Origin: Flavobacteriales bacterium
GTDB lineage: Bacteria; Bacteroidota; Bacteroidia; Flavobacteriales_G; Salibacteraceae
Direction of reading: 5' to 3'
DNA length: 50,838 nucleotides
Assembly (NCBI GenBank): GCA_003499525.1
Contig: DNTB01000052.1
Location: 1 to 50,838 of the forward strand
Each line of letters starts with the position of its first letter. Within the stretch, counting starts at the first letter, position 1. Made by a program: the position numbers and the translations under genes. The notes under the pieces are model-generated. The model had not been told where the DNA came from. It saw only the letters and a program-made list of their open reading frames with translations, and searched no databases. Shown here piece after piece: positions 42,195 through 50,815 of this stretch.

Positions 42195-43802
42195 TTATTC
42201 ACTGATAATAATTTTTTGTACTGCCTTCTCAAAAGGCGTTTCAATTTGAACAATCAAAATACCGCTTTGATTCATAGTATTAATATCAAGGTCAAAAGTG
42301 TTTTTTCCAATTGATTGATTTTCGAGTGAGAAACTCTCAAGTAATATACCATTTACGGAGAAAAGCTTCAATCTTACAATATTTGTCTCTCTTAGTTGAT
42401 ATTCAATTTTTAGTATTCCGGCACCAGGATTCTGATAAACACTCATCTGTAACGAGCCATTGCTTTGCTCATTCAAATCGTGTGATGAAGTTGATATTGT
42501 TTGATTGGTCAGGAAAACTTTGAAAATTTGGCTATTTGCAGTGCTTTGAGTGCCGTTATTAATCCAAAATATGTTTTTATCTGTACTAATTATTCCTCCA
42601 AAAATGTAGCCGATCAGTGTACTATCAGCTGTTATCTCATCTAGTTTCAGGACTTCATTGTTGTAATGGGGAATGTTTTTATTAGGAATGAATTCAGAAC
42701 CTGCTCCTAAATAATTTGGCATTTCTACAGGAAGTTTGTATTCTGCCATATTTCCAATAGAGTCTCTCGTGACCCGGGATATTGTTTTAACAAAGGGTAC
42801 GTCATTATCTTGAACTAATATTCCCGAACTATCATAGTATTGAGCTATTCCTCCAAAAAACACGGTATGCATCTCATTCACACTTGAGGAGTAAAGAGGT
42901 ACTGCTGCACAGTGATAGTGGTTGTAAAATTGCTGGAAAGAATTATTTACTGTGTAATTATTGCTATCCACTGTTACTGAGTTTAAGAAAGGTAAATCAA
43001 CATTTTGCTGAAAAACTCCCGAAAACATCGTTATTCCCTCTTCGCCATTCGGAAGTATTTGGGACTCAGCATTGTAATCGCGTCTATGTAAGTTTGTTGC
43101 ATCTGTAAAAGATGGCAGGTGATTTATGGTTATGTTTACTCCATCATCGATAAGTGTGAATCGTCTAATTTCATTGGTGTATTCTTGAGTAAATGTTGGA
43201 TTGTTCATGGGGTTATATCTTCCTAAAAATTTTTGCCCCCCCAGTAAGAAATAGACACCATTTATTTTTTTCAATCTTCCACCTGTAACTTGAAATTCTG
43301 TATCCGTGATTTGTCTAAAATGACTGGTAAAATTTGTATTATTAGTTATTGCATTTATTACCTCAGACACCTTTATTGCTGTGAGATTCGGAAAAGTTGT
43401 GTGGTCGCTGACACTTGCACTATATCCATATCCACCTAAACAGTATAAGTAATCTCCTTCTTGATAAAAGTTCATATTGGTGGAGCTCAGTTGCTCTTGA
43501 ATAGAGGTTGGCAAAGAAGAAAGAGGGGCGGACCATTTTTGCATTGAAACAGGGTCAACTACTATAAGTTGATTATTATGACCAGCGATATCAAAAGAGG
43601 CCCAAGGTTGTCTTCTGTGCAACCCATCTAGTCTACCCCCAATTAATAACCATTTTCCACTATCCTGTCCAAAGGCAAATGATTGCAATCCTCCCAGACC
43701 AGAAATATTCATTGGCTCAATTTCAATATCAAAAGGATTTGTTTGTCCAAATAGATTCAAACCTGAAATTAAAAACACGATAATTACCAAACTATTCTTC
43801 AT
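42195..43802 (-). CDS. Secreted beta-propeller-like protein with T9SS tail
   Basis: A 535-residue protein with a signal peptide ('NSLVIIVFLISGLNLFGQ') and recurring ~60-residue units reminiscent of kelch blades ('WLLIGGRLDGLHRRQPWASF', 'DYLYCLGGYGYSASVSDHTT', 'YFLLGGQKFLGRYNPMNNPT', 'MHTVFFGGIAQYYDSSGI', 'TLIGYIFGGIISTDKNIFWI'), suggesting a secreted propeller. The last ~80 residues are a type A T9SS sorting tail ('MSVYQNPGAGILKIEYQL', 'VRLKLFSVNGILLESFSLEN', 'NQSGILIVQI'). No catalytic motif. Its 5-prime neighbour on the same strand is another T9SS-sorted protein. Confidence 0.8.
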   Translation of the reverse strand: MKNSLVIIVFLISGLNLFGQTNPFDIEIEPMNISGLGGLQSFAFGQDSGKWLLIGGRLDGLHRRQPWASFDIAGHNNQLIVVDPVSMQKWSAPLSSLPTSIQEQLSSTNMNFYQEGDYLYCLGGYGYSASVSDHTTFPNLTAIKVSEVINAITNNTNFTSHFRQITDTEFQVTGGRLKKINGVYFLLGGQKFLGRYNPMNNPTFTQEYTNEIRRFTLIDDGVNITINHLPSFTDATNLHRRDYNAESQILPNGEEGITMFSGVFQQNVDLPFLNSVTVDSNNYTVNNSFQQFYNHYHCAAVPLYSSSVNEMHTVFFGGIAQYYDSSGILVQDNDVPFVKTISRVTRDSIGNMAEYKLPVEMPNYLGAGSEFIPNKNIPHYNNEVLKLDEITADSTLIGYIFGGIISTDKNIFWINNGTQSTANSQIFKVFLTNQTISTSSHDLNEQSNGSLQMSVYQNPGAGILKIEYQLRETNIVRLKLFSVNGILLESFSLENQSIGKNTFDLDINTMNQSGILIVQIETPFEKAVQKIIISE

Positions 43803-44067
43803 TGCTCATTTTTTTGCTTTATGGTAACGTTTATTAAAAGAATGGTGGCCATATAGGATATCTCTGGTAAATTATGAGTGGGTTCAAGTGGGCTGTAAAA
43901 CTTGCTATTTCCATTTTCCTGATGACACCCCAAAATTAGGGCAGCAAGTTTAATTGATAAATTTACTTTTAATTACAAGAACACAGCTCGAGCGGTCATT
44001 ATCTTACCTAACCAATCTCCTATTCACCAAATACCGCTTGAGGTATAGCCTATGTAACCAAGTATGA
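43803..44067. other. Intergenic region with no recognised feature
   Basis: Lies between two T9SS-sorted protein genes. No frame longer than about 30 codons, no terminator-like hairpin and no copy of the dispersed repeat was seen. It must hold the promoter of the propeller protein gene, not identified. Confidence 0.4.
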
Positions 44068-45345
44068 TTATTCTAACATGATTTTTCTCATAATTTGATC
44101 TGTCCCTAGTAGAATTTTCAATAGATAAATCCCTGAAGGATTTTTCTCCAGATTTATTTCCTTCTTTTTGGTCTCAAATAACAATTCGCCCTGCATATTA
44201 AATACTTCAACTTTTCTAAAATCAGGTGCTTGGATATGGAATGTGTTATTTGAAGGGTTAGGATATATCAAGAGTTCATTTGAACCAGCGTAGGTATGAA
44301 TGCTTGAAATGGTGCAGACTGAATCTAACATGTTAATATAACTTGAATATGCCGGTTTGGGATTACCCAAAGTGTCAAGCAAACCAAGCGAACCAATATA
44401 GGCGCGAAACTCAGGCGTGTAGATTTGTTGAAAATTCACCCAATAATCTATCGCCGCTTGATCATAGTCCGCTAAAAAGTCCCAGCCAACTAGTTCGATT
44501 TGGTCGATATCTATAGTATTCCTAAATAATTCTTTCGCAAACTCAGCTTGTAGCTGTTCAGAGCTATTTGAAAGAGGTGATGTTGGAAGCCCAGCTTCTT
44601 TAATAATTACTGGTTTTCCATCTGCGGCATTAATTAATTCTGAAATCACCAATGGCATATCGGAAATGGCTGTAGATCGAACCGTAAAGTCCTGTTCTAA
44701 AGGCCAGTATGTAACAGAGAGCATATCTGAAAATGCTCTTGTTGATTGCCATAACGTATCATTATCCAGGACGCCGTGATACAATGTCAAGGTGGTAGCA
44801 AACTTTATATGAGAATAATTTGTGTGTACGTAGTCCGCTATGTCTGACAGAACGTTTATATACTCATCCATTTCACCTGGATGCAATTCGAAATAAACGT
44901 CTGATTCACTACCAATTGTTAAGTAATCAAGAACATTTGCAAAACTGTCCGTCATTGCTACTGAAAAGTCATAAAATGCATTTGTTAAAACCTTGTCTTC
45001 AAAGGTCATACCTTGATATGCTGCCGGCACAGCATTGTATGTAAGGCTGGGATTTCGTAAAAGAAGATGAAACGAAAAATTATAATCATCTTTCAAATGT
45101 TGGATGTAGTCAATGTGTGTTTTTAATTGTCCGGCACTAATTATTTGGTCTAAATCATGCCAGGTGTATATAGAGTGCAAGTACCCCATACCATTATCAC
45201 TCATGGTTTGATACCAGTTTTCTTTATCAGAAAATGTCCAACCTTGAGGCCAAACAGGCACAATCCCGTATTTTGTTTGGGGGCACTGCCCATAAATAGA
45301 GGTATTAAAAACCACTACTAAAAAGATTACTATAAATCGTTTCAT
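44068..45345 (-). CDS. Secreted TIM-barrel glycosidase-like protein with T9SS tail
   Basis: A 425-residue protein with a signal peptide ('FIVIFLVVVFNTSIYGQ') and a probable alpha/beta barrel: 'VLDYLTIGSESDVYFELHP' corresponds to the 'iGNE' acid/base segment of clan-A glycoside hydrolases (GH53-like), and 'KPVIIKEAGLPTSPLSNSSE' carries a Glu at the nucleophile position ('E-x-G'). 'IELVGWDFLADYDQ' fits the later conserved Trp strand. A T9SS tail follows ('LLIYPNPSNNTFHIQAP', 'VEVFNMQGELLFET', 'NPSGIYLLKILLG'). Polysaccharide substrate is a guess. The Ser in place of the usual Asn in 'GSE' is a difference from GH53 enzymes. Confidence 0.75.
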   Translation of the reverse strand: MKRFIVIFLVVVFNTSIYGQCPQTKYGIVPVWPQGWTFSDKENWYQTMSDNGMGYLHSIYTWHDLDQIISAGQLKTHIDYIQHLKDDYNFSFHLLLRNPSLTYNAVPAAYQGMTFEDKVLTNAFYDFSVAMTDSFANVLDYLTIGSESDVYFELHPGEMDEYINVLSDIADYVHTNYSHIKFATTLTLYHGVLDNDTLWQSTRAFSDMLSVTYWPLEQDFTVRSTAISDMPLVISELINAADGKPVIIKEAGLPTSPLSNSSEQLQAEFAKELFRNTIDIDQIELVGWDFLADYDQAAIDYWVNFQQIYTPEFRAYIGSLGLLDTLGNPKPAYSSYINMLDSVCTISSIHTYAGSNELLIYPNPSNNTFHIQAPDFRKVEVFNMQGELLFETKKKEINLEKNPSGIYLLKILLGTDQIMRKIMLE

Positions 45346-45366
45346 CTCTGACCTATTTCTTTTGCT

Positions 45367-45444
45367 CTATTCTATTTTTACTACTCTATGTGTCTCTATC
45401 CTATTATTTACTTGAAGCCTAAAAATATAAGTGCCTGACGGAAG
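45367..45444 (-). pseudogene. Orphan C-terminal fragment of a T9SS-sorted protein
   Basis: In the minus-strand frame from 45444 the DNA reads 'LPSGTYIFRLQVNNRIETHR' plus 'VVKIE' and TAG at 45367-45369, which is the last strand pair of a T9SS type A sorting tail. An in-frame TAG lies immediately before it and no gene body is attached. It partly overlaps, in another frame, the end of the truncated NTF2-like frame, so the two fragments were joined by a deletion. Confidence 0.7.
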
Positions 45445-45619
45445 CTAATCTCTTTCTTCCTTCAATCATATTTTGTCTATAAGAATTACAAATATTTTCA
45501 GGTCCAATTAAAATTTCTTCTCCAATTAAGTATTTACAATTTGGGCTTAAAATACCCTTTGTAGTTTCAAATTCGTCGTTATCTAAAGATCTTCCAAATA
45601 ATTCTGCAATTTCTTTCAC
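45419..45619 (-). pseudogene. Truncated NTF2-like/SnoaL-like gene
   Basis: A 66-codon frame whose first ~55 residues resemble the start of an NTF2-like (SnoaL-type) domain: 'AELFGRSLDNDEFETTKGIL', 'SPNCKYLIGEEILIGPENIC', 'NSYRQNMIEGRK'. A complete domain needs about 120-130 residues, so roughly half is lost. Its last ~10 codons read through the orphan T9SS tail DNA in the wrong frame, marking the junction near 45445-45470. Confidence 0.6.
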
Positions 45620-45650
45620 AAGTTGAATTTTTAATTGTGTACGACTTTAA

Positions 45651-45831
45651 CCGCTGATCCCCATAACGCTTAAGTCAGGGCGCAGCGTCCTCTAGAAAGC
45701 ACCGAACCCCACCCTATGAGGCTGTCCGACTCCACCTACTCCACACATGCTCAGCCGAGCTTGCTTCTTGGTTTCTAAATTACAAATTCGCTTGATTTCT
45801 GAAGTAGTGAGCCCGCCGAAAGCGGGCGGGC
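45651..45831 (+). repeat. Dispersed intergenic repeat, copy downstream of sulP
   Basis: Compared by eye with 48471-48612 it shares, in the same order: CCGCTGATCCC, CCATAACGCTT, CACCGAACCCC, CTGTCCGA and a CTGAAGTAGTGAGCCCGCC-like end. The end forms a GC-rich hairpin (45811-45816 with 45822-45827, loop CGAAA). The core 30 bases match at about 24 positions. No coding frame explains it. Confidence 0.6.
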
Positions 45832-46018
45832 ACAATTTCTTATTTATACCTACCTTGATTGAAGCCTAAGGAAGCGTCATTGTTAACACAATTACGGTTC
45901 ATGATAATATTAGTGGATTCTTAGTTGAAGGGTTTAGGTCTTATTCTCGGCAACGTGTAAACGCCTTGATAACCTTTTCATTAACTACGATTGATTAAAA
46001 AAACTAATAACGTGTAAT
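45832..46018. other. Intergenic region downstream of sulP
   Basis: AT-rich sequence between the repeat and the end of the SulP gene. No recognised gene or strong terminator. A T7 run on the minus strand at about 45998-46004 lacks a convincing hairpin before it. Confidence 0.4.
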
Positions 46019-48229
46019 TTAGGTCAACAAGGCCATAATCTTACCAAATCTTATTAGGCCTGTGATTGCCTCCTCATCTGTAGCTCCATCGAATCGATAG
46101 ATAATGATTGCATTTCCATTACTCTCCATATGGTAGTACGGATTGGCCTCAATCTTTCTTATCAGACCGGGGTGAAAGAACTCTTCAATATGTTCTTCAT
46201 GAGGTCCTTTTAATTCAAATTGCTCAGAAAATACCGGATAAGCTTCAAAATCTATATCTACCCGATTTACTAAGTCGGTCACTTTTTCGAAAACTCCTTC
46301 CCGATCGAGCGTAAATACCGGTAATTTGGTGGGCGGCATGATCAGTAAAGCGGCAAGCTTTGAATCTGGTTTTCGGTTTTTGCGAGATTTATCATAGACC
46401 ACCTCAGAGTAAATGATTCGCACACCTTCGAACAAGCCAGAAACGATGTTTTGGGCATGTATCATGGCTCGGCCTTTGTTGAACTTGAAATTAGCAAAAT
46501 GATCCACGGCGATTGTTTTACCCGGATAATACTTCCATTCGTTTTTCTCAGCCAGATTATGGAGAAACTGCTGGTGCGACGATAGAACTGTTTTTTCCAT
46601 AATGACCGACTCTGCCTTGATTCTTGTAGCGAGCGGGTGGTCGGAAACCGGTATTAAATGCTCGGCATTTTGCAGAATCAACTCCTTACCATCATTTTTC
46701 CAATCTTCTTGCAATTCATTCAGATGCGTTCTGAATGTATGGTCTATGATGTTGACATCCGCAAAATCAATGATTAGATTTTCGAGATTTCGGTGTTTTT
46801 CTATTTCAGATTTCAGCGAGATATAATTTGAAAAAATCGCTGAATAATGAAGGTAAATAACGGCATTGTCTGCGCCTTTTTTATGCCGATAATCATACCG
46901 AGACTTGAACAAAAACTTTAAGGGTGCGCCATAATAGAGATGAATAATAACCTGCATTAAAATTCCAGCCAGAACGCCTATAATAAGGTCAGTAGCCAGA
47001 ACAGTTAAAAGTGTTGTCAGAAATATCAGCAACTGCTCCTTCCCTATCTGGTAAACATGTTTAAACTCGGAAGGTGAAGCCAGACGAAAACCTACATGAA
47101 TCAACATTGCAGCGAGTGCTGCCAGAGGAATCTGTTCGATAATAGGTTTTCCGGCGATCAGAAAAAGTAGTAAAAAAGCCCCATGGAAAAAGTTGGCCCA
47201 TTGTGTTTTTCCACCATTACCAATATTAGCCGAACTCCTAACAATCTCGGAAATCATCGGTAAGCCCCCGATTAATCCGGAGAGGGCTGTCCCACTTCCC
47301 AAAGCAGAAACATCCCTGTTTAAATTGGATTTACGGTGATATGGATCGAGCGTGTCAACGGCACTGGCGCTAAGTAGGGATTCCAAACTCGAAACCAGTG
47401 TGATGCTGATTACCGAGACCCAAAAAACACCTGTATATACCATGCCAAAGTCTGGGAAAACAATTCCCTCAAGGATATTTTCGGGAAGGTGTACGAGGTT
47501 TTTGGGGCTTAAATGATAAACGCGCCCAATCAATTTATAATCATGCTCGTGGAAGAGGTCAAATATGTGGGAAAACGGGATTGAACAAATGACTACCCAC
47601 ATAGGGGCAGGAATCAGTTTTATTGGCTTGAATCTGATGTAAGGATGAATGATTAGGATGAATAGGCTGGTCATTGCAATTATGGCTATCTCAGGATTCA
47701 TATTGATAAAGGCTGCCGGTATTTGCATCATAGCACCGAGGATGCCATGTTCATTTCCTGCCTGTGGCGTATAGTCAAAAGCAACAAAAAGCTGTTTCAC
47801 TATGATGATCACGCCGATAGCAGCCAGCATGCCGTGAACGGCAGCAGAAGGAAAAAAATCACCAAACTTGCCTACTTTAAGAAACCCCAGAATTGTTTGA
47901 ATTATGCCAGCAACTACAAAGGCCGCCAGAGCATATTGGAACCCGGCTACCATATCGCCTTGTCCTAAAGATTCAACAGCCCCAAGGCTGACGACAATCA
48001 AACCGGCAGCTGGACCGCTGATGGTAACATAGGAACCTGTTAGTCTAGACATGAACAAACCTCCGACGATAGCTGCAATAAGCCCTGACATCGGAGGAAC
48101 GCCTGAAGCGATGGCTATGCCTAAACATAATGGCAAAGCAATTAAAGAAACCATGAATCCGGAGGTTAGATCTTGTCGCCAATAGGCTTTCAAACTCTTG
48201 AAGCCATTCGAATAAAGTTCAGGTGACAT
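46019..48229 (-). CDS. SulP-family anion transporter with STAS and C-terminal extension
   Basis: A 736-residue transporter. Residues ~20-440 are the SulP membrane domain ('GVPPMSGLIAAIVGGLFMSR', 'LTGSYVTISGPAAGLIVV', 'FGDFFPSAAVHGMLAAIGVI', 'SLESLLSASAVDTLDPYHRK', 'ALGSGTALSGLIGGLPMISE'), followed by a STAS domain (~455-525, 'ENLIIDFADVNIIDHTFRTH'). A further ~200 residues extend the C-terminus beyond the usual end. Substrates in this family include sulfate, bicarbonate (BicA type) and dicarboxylates; which one applies is not evident. The gene is flanked by two diverged copies of a same-orientation intergenic repeat. Confidence 0.93.
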   Translation of the reverse strand: MSPELYSNGFKSLKAYWRQDLTSGFMVSLIALPLCLGIAIASGVPPMSGLIAAIVGGLFMSRLTGSYVTISGPAAGLIVVSLGAVESLGQGDMVAGFQYALAAFVVAGIIQTILGFLKVGKFGDFFPSAAVHGMLAAIGVIIIVKQLFVAFDYTPQAGNEHGILGAMMQIPAAFINMNPEIAIIAMTSLFILIIHPYIRFKPIKLIPAPMWVVICSIPFSHIFDLFHEHDYKLIGRVYHLSPKNLVHLPENILEGIVFPDFGMVYTGVFWVSVISITLVSSLESLLSASAVDTLDPYHRKSNLNRDVSALGSGTALSGLIGGLPMISEIVRSSANIGNGGKTQWANFFHGAFLLLFLIAGKPIIEQIPLAALAAMLIHVGFRLASPSEFKHVYQIGKEQLLIFLTTLLTVLATDLIIGVLAGILMQVIIHLYYGAPLKFLFKSRYDYRHKKGADNAVIYLHYSAIFSNYISLKSEIEKHRNLENLIIDFADVNIIDHTFRTHLNELQEDWKNDGKELILQNAEHLIPVSDHPLATRIKAESVIMEKTVLSSHQQFLHNLAEKNEWKYYPGKTIAVDHFANFKFNKGRAMIHAQNIVSGLFEGVRIIYSEVVYDKSRKNRKPDSKLAALLIMPPTKLPVFTLDREGVFEKVTDLVNRVDIDFEAYPVFSEQFELKGPHEEHIEEFFHPGLIRKIEANPYYHMESNGNAIIIYRFDGATDEEAITGLIRFGKIMALLT

Positions 48230-48470
48230 TTTCGTTAGATTTATAGAATTATTATTGAAGCTCTATCCTAAAAATAATGAACCCTGTTTTTGACAGCATT
48301 CTAAGTAATATATACCATGTAAACCTGAAGGTCGGCTGGCAAATTAAGCAAATTGCACCGTCTCAGAATCAAATAATTGTAATCTCCGCACGAACGGACG
48401 TTCATCAAGGCCGACAGAATTCTATGTCGCTTGCTGCGTTCACTATGTCTGCTCGGCCAGCTAAAGGTTT
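48230..48470. other. Intergenic region upstream of sulP
   Basis: Contains the sulP promoter region (not identified) and low-complexity sequence leading into the repeat. The short string GCACGAACGGACGTTCATC near 48390 holds a small inverted repeat (GAAC/GTTC). Nothing else recognised. Confidence 0.35.
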
Positions 48471-48612
48471 ACCAGCGATCCCAGACATGCACACCATGAC
48501 GCTTTACTCAGAGCAATACTTGCTACTCCAGGCACCGAACCCCGCACTGCGATACTGTCCGAAACTAACTCGATTCAATTCTGAGGTATTTAGCACGCCT
48601 GCCGGCGGACAG
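48471..48612 (+). repeat. Dispersed intergenic repeat, copy upstream of sulP
   Basis: The second copy of the repeat, in the same orientation as the one at 45651. Shared blocks are CCAGCGATCCC, CCATGACGCTTTACTCAGAGC, CACCGAACCCCGCACTGCG, ATACTGTCCGA, AATTCTGAGGTATTTAGCA and the GC-rich palindrome CGCCTGCCGGCGG. A 122-codon open frame runs through it from 48277 but has no family resemblance and is judged spurious. Confidence 0.6.
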
Positions 48613-48655
48613 ACCCTCCTACCAGTGGATGGGCAAGTATTATAAGCAGGTTTAT

Positions 48656-49102
48656 TTAATACTGGTTTAGATTATCTTTCCAGGGCTTGACCCAAAAGCC
48701 AGCAATTTTATTTTTATTGTCAATTACAACTCTTATTTCTACATCCTTTTTGATTTTACTAAACTTTCCTTTGAATCGGATAATATCCATCGTTCTTTCG
48801 GTTATTGGAACCCAGGTTTCTAAATACTCCACCGATTGAAAATTCCCAATTTCATCCATTAATCTTGAATATGTTTCCATCTGTGTATCCTTGGTGAATG
48901 ATTTCGAAAACTCAATTGTACCGTCAAAGCGAAAATCATAAGACCCGCTTGAATTGATTGATTTAAAGTAATCGTTCACAAAAGAATCAGCTAGACTAAT
49001 TTTTTCCTTATCCTCGTTTTCAGGAAGTAACAGTGCGAATTCATCGGCTTTACATCCAAGCAAAAAACTTATTGCCACAATGAGTACAATTAGATATTTC
49101 AT
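48656..49102 (-). CDS. Small lipoprotein, hypothetical
   Basis: A 148-residue lipoprotein: signal 'MKYLIVLIVAISFLLGCKA' with lipid-attachment Cys17. The mature part is alpha+beta with 'SLADSFVNDYFKSI', 'TYSRLMDEIGNFQSVEYLET' and 'DVEIRVVIDNKNKIAGFWVK', resembling the DUF3887/DUF4019-type fold (a short NTF2-like cone) of small cell-envelope lipoproteins. Function unknown. It lies 135 bases beyond the sulfatase gene on the same strand, with a long imperfect palindrome between them. Confidence 0.8.
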   Translation of the reverse strand: MKYLIVLIVAISFLLGCKADEFALLLPENEDKEKISLADSFVNDYFKSINSSGSYDFRFDGTIEFSKSFTKDTQMETYSRLMDEIGNFQSVEYLETWVPITERTMDIIRFKGKFSKIKKDVEIRVVIDNKNKIAGFWVKPWKDNLNQY

Positions 49103-49135
49103 ATTTTTAGTTTTAGATTACTTTCTTGTAACGTT

Positions 49136-49177
49136 CCGTGTATGGGGTCGCGGCATTCTTCAGTATGCGATGCACGG
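49136..49177. repeat. Imperfect palindrome between sulfatase and lipoprotein genes
   Basis: CCGTGTAT (49136-49143) pairs with ATGCACGG (49170-49177), 8 bp with one T-G wobble, and an inner CGC/GCG pair (49149-49151 with 49167-49169) extends it. There is no following T-run on either strand, so a simple rho-independent terminator is unlikely. Confidence 0.4.
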
Positions 49178-49237
49178 TAGACAATATTTTGTTTTAGTAC
49201 TCTTTTTCAGGTGTTATTCAACTCTTGTTGATTCAAT

Positions 49238-50815
49238 TTACAGCCCAATGTTTTTTGGTGGATACTTTTTAAATGTTGCAGCATGCGCTTTTAATTGTGC
49301 ACCCAAAGAAGCTAGCCATGCGTTTCTGCGGTGGCCTACGGGCATTTCTTCTTTTGGGTCTATATATAAATTAAATAGCCAAGGAGCCACCCCTACATCG
49401 TGAATAGTTGCATAGTCAATCCACATGTGAGGTGCTTGAGGAATAATCACTTTGACGTGTTCCTTATACTCACGCATCCTAATACCCATCAGTTCAGTAC
49501 CCCACCAAAAATAAACGGACTCACGGTTGCTCATTCCTTCTTTATGAAATAAGAAACTTGATTGATCAATAAAATCATAGTACCTATCCTCAGGAAGTAC
49601 GTCTTGCGAAATGCCTGCAAGACGAAGGCTGGTGCCAAATAAATCCATTAAGTCAAAAACCTCATCGCTCACCCTACCCGGATTTATTATTCCTTTCCAA
49701 TAAGCAATACCCGGTACGCGAACACCTCCTTCAAATGTTGTTCCTTTAGCTCCCCTAAACGGTGTGTATCCACCGTCCGGCCAGGCGTCCATTTGCGGCC
49801 CATTGTCTGAGGTGACGAAAATAAATGTGTTTTCTAGTTCACCTGCGTCTTCCAATGCTTTTACAATACGACCAATATGCATATCTACTTCAACTACAGC
49901 ATTTTTGTATTGATATTTAGCTGCACTTAATCCGGGATAATCAGGATTGTCGTGGTTATCGGCATGCACTTTCATGAAGCAATGTTCAATAAAAAAGGGT
50001 TTATCCGAATCAGACAATTCCTTAATCTTTGAAATGGTAAAATCAGCCAATTTATGATCGGCACGTCCCATGTCATCCAAACTTTTAATTTCTTCGAGTT
50101 CTTCTGTTTTCCCTCCTTTAAAGCCGTGCGTTAAGTGGTTCGCAGGTCGAATGGTTTCAAAAGCTTTCATGAGCTCCTCGTTCAAAACCAAATCGGGAAA
50201 TCGTCTTGGATCAATTCCTTGAGTAATCTCTTTTTGGGCCGGGTAATAGCCGTAGTATTCATCAAAGCCTACATCGTGCGGACGCATGCCTTCACCTTCA
50301 CCCACATGCCATTTTCCTGTAAGAAGGGTATAATAGCCATTGTCGCTGAGTAGCTTGGGCAGACTTACTTCATCGGCCCATGGATTCTTAGTTATATTAT
50401 CACCCGCGAGGATGGGGCGTGTTAATCCGGTTCGTACGGGGAGCCTGCCTGTTAAAATCGCCGACCGTGTTGGAGTGCAGGTTTGTTGGGAATAGCAGGA
50501 GGTCAACTTTAGACCTTTTTGGGCAATTCTATCCATATTTGGAGTAGCCGCTCCAATAGCCGCTCCACCGCCATAGGTGCCAGGATCTCCATACCCCATA
50601 TCATCAATTATGATCCAAACGATATTGGGCTTTTTTCCGGTTTTTTTCTCCAGGTCAGCTATTTTTTTCGCTACCTCCTTATCTTGCTCGGGGTGAGGAA
50701 TAGCCGCTTCAAAGTTTTCTTTGACTTTTACAGCTCTGTTAAAGTTTTGGGCATGAATATCAACTGGAATAAAAGATATCAAGACAAGGGACAATAGTGC
50801 GTTTAAAATTTTCAT
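49238..50815 (-). CDS. Secreted arylsulfatase (formylglycine-type)
   Basis: A 525-residue sulfatase. The signature Cys-x-Pro-x-Arg, here 'CTPTRSAILTGR' with Cys113, is the residue oxidised to formylglycine by a maturation enzyme. Metal ligands Asp71 and Asp72 are in 'NIVWIIIDDMGYGD', and 'LTGKWHVGEGEGMRPHDVGF' and 'FVTSDNGPQMDAWPDGGYTP' carry further active-site residues. A signal peptide (1-22, ending 'PVDIHAQ') sends it to the periplasm or outside. It most likely desulfates a polysaccharide or aryl sulfate. There is no neighbouring glycosidase or SusC/D pair in the window. Start codon ATG at 50815 is well supported. Confidence 0.95.
   Translation of the reverse strand: MKILNALLSLVLISFIPVDIHAQNFNRAVKVKENFEAAIPHPEQDKEVAKKIADLEKKTGKKPNIVWIIIDDMGYGDPGTYGGGAAIGAATPNMDRIAQKGLKLTSCYSQQTCTPTRSAILTGRLPVRTGLTRPILAGDNITKNPWADEVSLPKLLSDNGYYTLLTGKWHVGEGEGMRPHDVGFDEYYGYYPAQKEITQGIDPRRFPDLVLNEELMKAFETIRPANHLTHGFKGGKTEELEEIKSLDDMGRADHKLADFTISKIKELSDSDKPFFIEHCFMKVHADNHDNPDYPGLSAAKYQYKNAVVEVDMHIGRIVKALEDAGELENTFIFVTSDNGPQMDAWPDGGYTPFRGAKGTTFEGGVRVPGIAYWKGIINPGRVSDEVFDLMDLFGTSLRLAGISQDVLPEDRYYDFIDQSSFLFHKEGMSNRESVYFWWGTELMGIRMREYKEHVKVIIPQAPHMWIDYATIHDVGVAPWLFNLYIDPKEEMPVGHRRNAWLASLGAQLKAHAATFKKYPPKNIGL

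Noticed and set aside
48277..48645. 122-codon plus-strand reading frame upstream of sulP
   Set aside because: It runs through the dispersed repeat, has biased, low-complexity composition and matches no family; the repeat explains the DNA better.
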